Assembly (NCBI GenBank): GCA_030039095.1
Contig: JASHQP010000077.1
Span: forward strand, 1 to 5,044
Source of the DNA: Streptosporangiaceae bacterium
GTDB lineage: Bacteria; Actinomycetota; Actinomycetes; Streptosporangiales; Streptosporangiaceae
DNA: 5,044 bases
Reading direction: 5' to 3'
The notes below the pieces were generated by a model. It was not told the DNA's origin, ran no database searches, and saw only the letters and a program-made list of their open reading frames with translations. Shown here in pieces: positions 1-5,044 of this stretch (position 1 is the first letter of the stretch; each line of letters begins with the position of its first letter). The translations under genes and the position numbers were made by a program.

Positions 1-45
1 CGCACCCGCCAAGCCCACCGCACCCGCCAAGCCCACCGCACCCGC
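1..45 (+). repeat. 18-bp tandem repeat coding an Ala/Pro/Lys/Thr interdomain linker
   Basis: Two identical 18-base units (1-18 and 19-36) are followed by a partial third unit up to about 45. In the PKS frame they read as APAKPT repeated. Such Ala/Pro/Lys linkers are typical just after, or between, acyl carrier protein domains, especially in PUFA-type synthases. The array may continue to the left of the window, so its copy number is unknown. Confidence 0.7.
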
Positions 46-3000
46 AGCCCAGATCACATCCGCGACAAGCCCGGCGGTGCGCGCGATAACGGCTCGGGGC
101 ACCACGCCGATCGAGCGCGCGATAGCGGCTCGTGGGGGCGCACCGGCCGGGGCTACACCGCCGAGGGTGACCGCGCCGGGCGCCCTGCCCGCGACACCGC
201 CCGCCGGGCCGCAGGCGGCCACGGTGGCGGGCGTCAGGTCCTGGGCCCGCTGCTTCACCGAGGAACTGCGGCCGATCGACCCGGCTGCCTCTGTTCCGCC
301 CGGCGACGACCGGCCGTGGCACGTGCGAGCAGCCACCGGCGGAGCGTTCGGGGCTCTGATCCGGGATCTGTTCCCTGACGATTCCGCGGCCGACCGCGCG
401 CTGGTCGTCGTGGACGAGCCGGGCAATCCCGACTCCTGCGCCGTGGCGCTCGCCGCGGCCCGGGACGGGATCAGCACCGGCAGGCTCGTGCTGATCTCTC
501 ACGGCCCGGGATTCACCGGCTTCTGCGCGAGCCTGCACGCCGAGCATCCCGAGATGGGCATCACGGTGCTGCGCGTCCCGGAAAGCGCCGAGGGCCTCCG
601 CGCCGCGCAGCGGTTCGCCGCCGCGGAGCCCGGAACGTTCCGTGAACTCGTCATCGACGACGCAGGCCACCCGAACGAGGTGCTGATGCGGCCGACCGAG
701 ACCCCAGGGTCGACCGAGTTTCCGCTCGGCCCCGGCGACGTGGTGCTGGTCAGCCGCGGCTCGGGCGGGGCGGGCCTGGCGCTCGCGCAGGTGCTTGCCT
801 GCTGCGGCGCCCGCATCGCCGTGATCGGGAGGGAAGGCCCCGGCGAGACCGACGAGGTGGAGGCCGGCCTGGAGCAGCTCAGGGCGGCCGAGGTCCGGAT
901 GGCCATCGAGACCGTGGACGTGGCCAACCCGACGGCGCTGAGGCGCGCGCTGCAGCGCATCGAGCGGCGACTCGGCCCGGTGACCGCCGTCGCCCACGCG
1001 GTCGGCGTCGGCGGGCCGCGTGCGGTCGCCGACCTCACGGAAGACGAGCTCAGGGCCCAGGTCTCGGCGGAGGTAACGAGCCTGGACCGCCTGGTTGGCG
1101 CGATCACGGCGAAGCGGCTGCGGCTGATCATCACGTTCGGGTCGGTTGCGCAGCCCTACGGGCTGGCCGGTGAGGCACTGCTGGCCCTGGCCAGCGCCTC
1201 GCTCGCCGATCAGGCGCAGCGCATCGCGGGCAACATCCCGCGGTGCCGCGCCCTGCACGTCGACTGGCCCGCCTGGTCGGGGCCGGGTCTCGGCCAGCGG
1301 GACAGCCTGGCCGAGGCGCTGGCCTCCTCCGGCGCGACAGCGATCCCGGTCACGGAGGGCGCACGGCTGCTGCTCAAGACGCTGGGGACCCCGGGCATGC
1401 CGGGCCGGGCCGCCGTGCACGGCAGGGTGGGCGTGCCCGCTCCGCCGGCGATAGCCGCCGGAGCCGCGCCGACCCCCGAGGCCGCGAAGCTGTGGCGGGG
1501 GCGGTTCCTGGAAAACGTCCGGGTGTATTACCCCGGAGTCGAACTGGTCTGCGACGCCCGGCTGACCCTGCGGACCGACCCCTATCTGGCCGGCCACCAG
1601 ATCGACGGCATCCCGGTGCTGCCAGCGGCGATGGCACTCGAAGCGATGGCCGAGGTCGTCGCGGCGCTGGCCGGGCGGCCGATGCGGCGGCTCACCGCCG
1701 TGTCGATGAACGCGCCGGTGGTGGTTCCGGCCGGCTCCGACGACGCGCACGCGCTGATCAGGATCGCCGCGCTCGCCACCGGGGGCACGGTCACGGCCGT
1801 GCTGCGGTGCGCGGAGAGCGGCTTCGCCACGGACCACTTCCGCGCCACATTCCACAGCGCTGACACCGCGCGCACCACGCTGCGATCGCTGGCCGCGCGC
1901 ATGCCCGAGCTTGACGAGATGCCTGCCGACGACAGTGGAATCATCGACGGAACCGAACTGTACGAGGAGATCTGCTTCCAGTCCGGGCAGTTCCGGCGGG
2001 CGGCGCTGCTTCCCGAGGTCACCTCGCGGTCGTGCCGGGCGCTCGTCAGCGGCGGCGACCCGGAGCCCTGGTTCGGCTATCTGGATGGCGTGGCCGACAC
2101 GAGGCTCGTCCTGGGCAGCGCGGGCCTGAACGACGCGGCCTGGCACGTGCTGCAGGCGTGCGTTCCGCACCGGCGGCTGCTGCCGTCCGGCTGCGACGCC
2201 GTCACATTCAGCGGGAACATCGCCGACGGCGCGGTGGAGATCCGGGCCGTGGAGACCAGCCCCGCGGGAACCAGGGCGGCGGCCGTGCCCGAGCAGCGCC
2301 TGCCCGGCCAGGCGGGCGCGTGGCGGCGTGCCGTCGCGGTTCCGGCTCAGGGCGGCTCGCCGGACGCGGCCCGGCGATCGTCGCGGGCCCCCGAGTACGT
2401 CTGGGATGTCGAGGCGGTGAACGGGTCCGGGCAACCGCTGGTGACGTGGCGCGGGCTGCGGCTCGCCGACGCCGGGCCGCTGCGCCGCGACGAGCCGTGG
2501 CCGCCCTCCCTGCTGTCCGTCTACCTGGAGCGCTGCGCGGTGACGATGGGGCTGAACCCCGACCTGCACGTCGCGGTCCATCGCGGCGAGCCGGCCGCCG
2601 TCGTCCCGCACCCGGCACCGTCTCCCGACGGCCAGCCGGTGACCGGGGCGGACGGGCCCTCCGGCACGTACACCGCCCGCGGCAGCGGCCCGCTGGAGAG
2701 GTTCGCGCTGACCGTCCGGGCACCCGAGGGCGCGGCCTGTGCATGGGAGCCGGCGGTCCCCGGGGCGGCCGGCGGCCCAGAACCAGGACCCGGCCTGGCA
2801 GACATCGAGGACCAGCTCCGCAGCGGCTGGGGTGAGCCGACGGTCCTGGACGGCGCCCGGCTCAGGGCCATAGCGGCCTGCCTCGCCGCGGCTGGCACTC
2901 CCGCCGCCTCCCCGGTCGTCGCGGACGTCGCCGACGGCGATGGCTGGCTGCTGCTGCGGGTGGCCGGATCATCGATGGCCTGCACGGTCGTGGAGATCAC

Positions 3001-3190
3001 CGGTGTTCCGTGCGCGGTCGCGATAGCCATCATGACCCGGGAGCCGGTTCCGGCCGGCGAACCAGGCAGGCACGCGCGGCGGCCCGGTGCCGCCGAGGCC
3101 GGCACGGGCAGCGTGAACGCCGGAGGCCGCGGCGGCACCGGGACCAGCCCGGGAAGGAGGGCCCGGGGGCGCACCGCGATCCAATCCTGA
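1..3190 (+). CDS. Iterative type I polyketide synthase, PKSE (enediyne PKS)-like, C-terminal part: linker-KR(degenerate)-DH-PPTase-like(degenerate); 5' partial
   Basis: The frame is open from position 2 to the TGA at 3188-3190, so the protein enters from the left. The GTG at 77 is only the first start-like codon in view; residues below are counted from it. Before it lie APAKPT linker repeats. Residues ~53-212 resemble the structural (non-catalytic) KR half of PKSEs. Residues ~220-430 are a Rossmann KR with loop SRGSGGAG (226-233). Residues ~475-800 are a double-hotdog DH with HxxxGxxxxP at H507-P516 and D686 in NDAAWHVLQ. Residues ~805-985 have the length and hydrophobic pattern of a fused PPTase, and 986-1037 are a basic Gly/Arg/Ala-rich tail. 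KR-DH-PPTase after an ACP-type linker is the order known for enediyne PKSs, which build a polyene on their own ACP. The usual KR residues are replaced (E332, L369, S373; S356 kept), as are PPTase residues (A889, R930, A934, A938), so both domains are probably inactive while the DH looks intact. An Ala/Arg/Pro-rich insert (~727-771) interrupts the second hotdog. The P450 follows 94 bases downstream on the same strand and probably tailors the product. PKSE-like type is likely; the product is unknown. A PUFA-synthase-like PKS is the main alternative. Confidence 0.82.
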   Translation, partial: APAKPTAPAKPTAPAAQITSATSPAVRAITARGTTPIERAIAARGGAPAGATPPRVTAPGALPATPPAGPQAATVAGVRSWARCFTEELRPIDPAASVPPGDDRPWHVRAATGGAFGALIRDLFPDDSAADRALVVVDEPGNPDSCAVALAAARDGISTGRLVLISHGPGFTGFCASLHAEHPEMGITVLRVPESAEGLRAAQRFAAAEPGTFRELVIDDAGHPNEVLMRPTETPGSTEFPLGPGDVVLVSRGSGGAGLALAQVLACCGARIAVIGREGPGETDEVEAGLEQLRAAEVRMAIETVDVANPTALRRALQRIERRLGPVTAVAHAVGVGGPRAVADLTEDELRAQVSAEVTSLDRLVGAITAKRLRLIITFGSVAQPYGLAGEALLALASASLADQAQRIAGNIPRCRALHVDWPAWSGPGLGQRDSLAEALASSGATAIPVTEGARLLLKTLGTPGMPGRAAVHGRVGVPAPPAIAAGAAPTPEAAKLWRGRFLENVRVYYPGVELVCDARLTLRTDPYLAGHQIDGIPVLPAAMALEAMAEVVAALAGRPMRRLTAVSMNAPVVVPAGSDDAHALIRIAALATGGTVTAVLRCAESGFATDHFRATFHSADTARTTLRSLAARMPELDEMPADDSGIIDGTELYEEICFQSGQFRRAALLPEVTSRSCRALVSGGDPEPWFGYLDGVADTRLVLGSAGLNDAAWHVLQACVPHRRLLPSGCDAVTFSGNIADGAVEIRAVETSPAGTRAAAVPEQRLPGQAGAWRRAVAVPAQGGSPDAARRSSRAPEYVWDVEAVNGSGQPLVTWRGLRLADAGPLRRDEPWPPSLLSVYLERCAVTMGLNPDLHVAVHRGEPAAVVPHPAPSPDGQPVTGADGPSGTYTARGSGPLERFALTVRAPEGAACAWEPAVPGAAGGPEPGPGLADIEDQLRSGWGEPTVLDGARLRAIAACLAAAGTPAASPVVADVADGDGWLLLRVAGSSMACTVVEITGVPCAVAIAIMTREPVPAGEPGRHARRPGAAEAGTGSVNAGGRGGTGTSPGRRARGRTAIQS
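80..133 (+). repeat. Imperfect direct repeat in the PKS linker
   Basis: The 18-base stretches at 80-97 and 116-133 differ at two positions and lie 36 bases apart, exactly twice the 18-base unit at the left edge. They code for RAITARG and RAIAARG. They look like diverged copies from expansion of the same linker and are probably structural rather than regulatory. Confidence 0.45.
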
Positions 3191-3216
3191 GGCGCGAGAC
3201 GAGGCGGGGTTCCACC

Positions 3217-3245
3217 TTTCCGATACACCGCGGCGGTGCCACTAT
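3217..3245 (+). promoter_or_regulatory. Weak candidate sigma70-type promoter upstream of the P450 gene
   Basis: TTTCCG (3217-3222) and CACTAT (3240-3245) are separated by 17 bases, placing a possible start of transcription about 30-35 bases before the P450 start codon. The -35 keeps the TT and the -10 keeps the conserved A2, A5 and T6, but both matches are poor. The P450 could equally be read through from the PKS gene. This is suggestive only. Confidence 0.2.
3226..3238. promoter_or_regulatory. 13-bp odd palindrome, possible operator
   Basis: CACCGC (3226-3231) and GCGGTG (3233-3238) are perfect inverted arms around a single G at 3232. The site lies in the PKS-P450 gap and within the spacer of the weak candidate promoter, where a repressor would block RNA polymerase. 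A one-base centre cannot form an RNA hairpin with full arms, so a protein-binding DNA site is the more natural reading. In GC-rich DNA a 13-bp palindrome can also arise by chance. Confidence 0.3.
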
Positions 3246-3270
3246 GGGAAACCGAACGCAGTTCTAGTCG

Positions 3271-3276
3271 GGAAGG
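3271..3276 (+). promoter_or_regulatory. Ribosome binding site of the P450 gene
   Basis: GGAAGG ends 8 bases before the GTG at 3285, which is good Shine-Dalgarno spacing. It fixes the GTG as the start. The resulting N-terminus has the short Pro-rich leader usual for soluble bacterial P450s. Confidence 0.75.
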
Positions 3277-3284
3277 CCGCCGCC

Positions 3285-4547
3285 GTGACCAGTCCACCCC
3301 CCGAGCCCATCAACGGCCCGCTCGATCTGTCACAGAACGAGTTCTGGGGGCGTCCGCCTGCCGAGCGTCACGCCGCGTACGCACAGCTGCGGGCCCTGCC
3401 GCAGCCACCGTACTTCGATCCGCCCGAGTCGCCGTTCGATGCGCCAGAGCGCGGCTATTACGCGCTTGTCCGGCACGCGGACGTAGCGGAGGCGAGCCGC
3501 AATCCCGAGGTGTTCTCCTCGGCCGCCGGGGCAACGAGCCTGATCGACCTGCCGACGGAGTTCAACGAGTACTTCGGCTCGATGATCAACATGGATGACC
3601 CCAGGCACGCAAGGCTGCGCCGGATCGTGTCCCGGGCGTTCACCCCGAAGATGATCAGGAAATTCGAGGAGGACGTGCAGCGGACTGCCGCTGCCATCGT
3701 GGACGAACTGCTGGAGACGGGGCCCTGTGACTTCGTGCAGCACGTGTCGGCCCGGCTTCCCCTCAAGATCATCTGCGAGATGATGGGCGTCGGCGACGAG
3801 CACTACGCGATGGTGCTGAAGAACACAAACATCATCCTCTCCGGCGCGGATCCGGAGTTCATCAGTGAGGACATCAACGAGGCGATCACGCAGATCCTCA
3901 CCGCCGGCCAGGAACTCGCCGATCTGGTCACCGGCCTGGCCGAGCGCCGGCAGTCGGAACCCGGGGACGACCTGGTGTCGGCCCTGGCAACGGCCAATAT
4001 CGATGGGGAGCAGCTCACGCCCGCCGAGCTGGCATCGTTCTTCGTCTTGCTCGTGGTGGCGGGCAACGAGACCACCAGGACCGCGATCTCGCACTCTCTC
4101 AGCCTGTTTACCCGGCATCCCGGCGAGCGTGAGCTGCTGCTGGCCGACTTCGAGAGCCGGATCGGGCCCGCGGTCGAGGAGGTCGTCCGTTACGTCTCAC
4201 CGGTGATCTGGATGCGGCGCACGGTGACCCGCGACGCCGTGATGAACGGGCACGCCTACCGCGAGGGGGACAAGGCCGTGCTCTTGTATCAGGCGGCCAA
4301 CCGCGACGAAGCTGTCTTCACCGACCCGGAGCGCTTCGACATCACCCGCACGCCAAACCCTCACGTCGGCTTCGGCTCGGCCGGGCCGCACTTCTGCCTC
4401 GGCGCCCACCTGGCCAGGCGCGAGATCACGGCCATGCTGCGGGAGTTGTTCACCCGCGTGCCGGACATCCGCGCCGCCGGCGAGCCCGACTACCTGCTGT
4501 CCAGCTTCATCAACGGCATCAAGCACCTGCCGTGCGAGTTCGGCTGA
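3285..4547 (+). CDS. Cytochrome P450, CYP124/CYP125/CYP142-like monooxygenase
   Basis: This 420-residue protein is of normal length for a soluble bacterial P450 and has no membrane anchor. It would insert one oxygen atom into its substrate using electrons from a ferredoxin and reductase, neither of which is encoded here. Visible motifs are the I-helix A259-G-N-E-T-T264, the K-helix ExxR (E299-R302), and the haem loop running from F363 to G373 with ligand Cys371. That loop has one residue more than the classic FGxGxHxCxG, a trait shared by CYP124, CYP125 and CYP142. Stretches such as EYFGSMI, DDPRHARLR, VSRAFTPK, FFVLLVVAGNETTR and INGIKHLP closely match remembered Mycobacterium CYP124, a methyl-branched lipid omega-hydroxylase. 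CYP125 and CYP142 are steroid side-chain hydroxylases. GTG is chosen as the start because of the GGAAGG 8 bases upstream. The gene lies 94 bases after the PKS on the same strand and probably hydroxylates its product. The P450 call is certain; the family is likely; the substrate is inferred. Confidence 0.95.
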   Translation: MTSPPPEPINGPLDLSQNEFWGRPPAERHAAYAQLRALPQPPYFDPPESPFDAPERGYYALVRHADVAEASRNPEVFSSAAGATSLIDLPTEFNEYFGSMINMDDPRHARLRRIVSRAFTPKMIRKFEEDVQRTAAAIVDELLETGPCDFVQHVSARLPLKIICEMMGVGDEHYAMVLKNTNIILSGADPEFISEDINEAITQILTAGQELADLVTGLAERRQSEPGDDLVSALATANIDGEQLTPAELASFFVLLVVAGNETTRTAISHSLSLFTRHPGERELLLADFESRIGPAVEEVVRYVSPVIWMRRTVTRDAVMNGHAYREGDKAVLLYQAANRDEAVFTDPERFDITRTPNPHVGFGSAGPHFCLGAHLARREITAMLRELFTRVPDIRAAGEPDYLLSSFINGIKHLPCEFG

Positions 4548-4577
4548 GAACGCGTTCCGGCCGGGCCTTGCGGGCCC
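4548..4577. other. Convergent intergenic region with two small inverted repeats; possible weak terminator
   Basis: Directly after the P450 stop, 4548-4557 is a perfect 10-bp palindrome (GAACGCGTTC). Next comes a 5-bp inverted repeat, GGGCC (4563-4567) and GGCCC (4573-4577), around a 5-base loop. Between converging genes a terminator is expected, and the second repeat could form a short GC-rich stem. No T-tract follows on either strand and the stem is short, so the terminator role is tentative. Confidence 0.3.
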
Positions 4578-4583
4578 TGAACG

Positions 4584-5012
4584 TCAGACGTGGCTCGCCG
4601 AGAGCGCGGTGAGCACCGAGAGCAGGATCGCGACCGTGGCGGCCGTTCCGTGCAGCAGGACGAGCCGCGGCGGAAAGTGCCAGGCCCCCCTCAGGCGACG
4701 CCTGGCCGCCCGCACGTTGTGGACCAGCCAGGTGAGCCCGATGGTGATCGCGACCATCAGGATGCCAAAGGAGATCCAGGCGAACGGCGTGTAGCGCACG
4801 AACACGTACATGAACCAGCAGGCCAGGCCGGTGATCGCGAGCGCTGGATGGCTGAACTCCAGCAGCGGGTGCTCGCCGGGCGGCGCCGCCACCTTGACCT
4901 TGGGGCCAGGCGGCGGCTTTCCATCGGCAGTGAGCGGGACCGCGGCGAGCCGGGCCTGGAGCCCCGGCGCACGGACGGCCTCAGCCGCCGCTGACGTGGC
5001 CTGCGCAGCCAC
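4584..5012 (-). CDS. Small three-helix membrane protein of unknown function
   Basis: This 142-residue protein has an Ala/Pro-rich N-terminus (1-54) with no signal peptide. Three hydrophobic segments follow at about 55-72, 77-97 and 117-138. The Arg-rich loop (R101-R108) between helices 2 and 3 predicts that loop and the N-terminus in the cytoplasm and the C-terminus outside. Histidines lie near helix ends (H55 in SHPAL, H98 in LVHN, H121 in LLHG), which could bind haem or metal, but no known motif is recognised. The GTG start is chosen because GGAGG lies 8 bases upstream. The frame also stays open to the right edge, so a longer protein is possible. It converges on the P450 gene with 36 bases between stops and is therefore in a different transcription unit. 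It may mark the edge of the biosynthetic cluster. I do not recognise the family with certainty. Confidence 0.75.
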   Translation of the reverse strand: MAAQATSAAAEAVRAPGLQARLAAVPLTADGKPPPGPKVKVAAPPGEHPLLEFSHPALAITGLACWFMYVFVRYTPFAWISFGILMVAITIGLTWLVHNVRAARRRLRGAWHFPPRLVLLHGTAATVAILLSVLTALSASHV

Positions 5013-5020
5013 GCGCCCCG

Positions 5021-5025
5021 CCTCC
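5021..5025 (-). promoter_or_regulatory. Ribosome binding site of the small membrane protein gene
   Basis: On the minus strand GGAGG ends 8 bases before the GTG start at 5012. This supports that start over reading the open frame as a longer protein running off the right edge. Confidence 0.55.
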
Positions 5026-5044
5026 GCGGGCGCCAGCGTCTCGG

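Noticed and set aside
77..79. GTG at 77 as the true start of the PKS gene
   Set aside because: The frame is open back to position 2 and codes for a typical ACP-side linker, no Shine-Dalgarno site precedes it, and a KR-DH-PPTase protein without KS, AT and ACP would be atypical. The gene most likely begins outside the window.
1..3190. The PKS as a pseudogene
   Set aside because: No frameshift or internal stop occurs over more than 1000 codons, the codon bias stays GC-rich at third positions, and the DH residues are intact. The losses are confined to active-site residues of KR and PPTase, which fits maintained pseudo-domains better than random decay.
3244..3267. Seven-codon ATG frame just upstream of the P450, possible leader peptide
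   Set aside because: No ribosome binding site precedes it, the peptide has no run of regulatory codons, and no attenuator stems follow. It is probably chance.
2521..3297. 258-codon open frame on the minus strand opposite the PKS 3' end
   Set aside because: Its product is Pro/Ser/Arg-rich low complexity without recognisable motifs, explained by GC-skewed codon positions of the PKS gene.
3330..4118. 262-codon open frame on the minus strand inside the P450 gene
   Set aside because: It lies wholly opposite a certain P450 gene, and its product has no recognisable domain. Such antisense frames are common in GC-rich DNA.
1..4547. Calling the locus an enediyne gene cluster
   Set aside because: PKSE-like motifs alone are not enough. 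The accompanying cassette genes are not in view and two domains look inactive, so a product class cannot be assigned.
1..5044. tRNA or rRNA genes, CRISPR arrays, insertion sequences, TTA (bldA-type) codons in the genes
   Set aside because: I looked for these by eye and saw none. The only repeats are the short coding linker repeats at the left edge and small palindromes in the gaps.

Overview
The window is uniformly GC-rich, with GTG starts preceded by purine-rich Shine-Dalgarno sites. It carries a multidomain iterative polyketide synthase beside a bacterial class I cytochrome P450. Together these point to a high-GC actinomycete and a specialised-metabolism (biosynthetic) locus. The genus cannot be told from the sequence alone.

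Layout. (1) Positions 1-3190, plus strand: the C-terminal part of a large type I PKS whose frame is open through the left edge. It reads as Ala/Pro/Lys linker repeats, a structural plus NAD(P)-binding ketoreductase (KR) pair, a double-hotdog dehydratase (DH), a fused 4'-phosphopantetheinyl transferase (PPTase)-like domain, and a basic low-complexity tail. The domain order and many local motifs are those of the enediyne PKS (PKSE) family (KS-AT-ACP-KR-DH-PPTase). The KS, AT and ACP would lie to the left of the window. (2) Positions 3191-3284: a 94-base gap with a weak candidate promoter, a perfect 13-bp odd palindrome in its spacer, and a good ribosome binding site. (3) Positions 3285-4547, plus: a complete P450 closely resembling the CYP124/CYP125/CYP142 group, best by eye to CYP124 (methyl-branched lipid omega-hydroxylase). 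(4) Positions 4548-4583: a short convergent gap with two small inverted repeats. (5) Positions 4584-5012, minus: a small three-helix membrane protein of unknown function.

The main point of interest is the PKS. Aligned by eye to remembered PKSE motifs, the KR has lost the catalytic Tyr, Asn and Lys and a glycine of the nucleotide-binding loop. The PPTase-like domain has lost the metal-binding Asp and the Trp/Glu/Lys of its second motif. The DH between them keeps both its His and its Asp. The 1037 codons from position 77 to the stop are uninterrupted, so this looks like a maintained protein with two pseudo-domains rather than a decaying gene. If so, reduction of the beta-keto chain and activation of the ACP would have to come from elsewhere, or the product is not a normal enediyne-type polyene.

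The P450 directly downstream would be the natural tailoring enzyme. Its CYP124-like character suggests hydroxylation of a lipid-like or polyene chain. None of the usual enediyne cassette genes (E3, E4, E5, E10 thioesterase) appears to the right of the PKS inside this window, so an enediyne product is not claimed.
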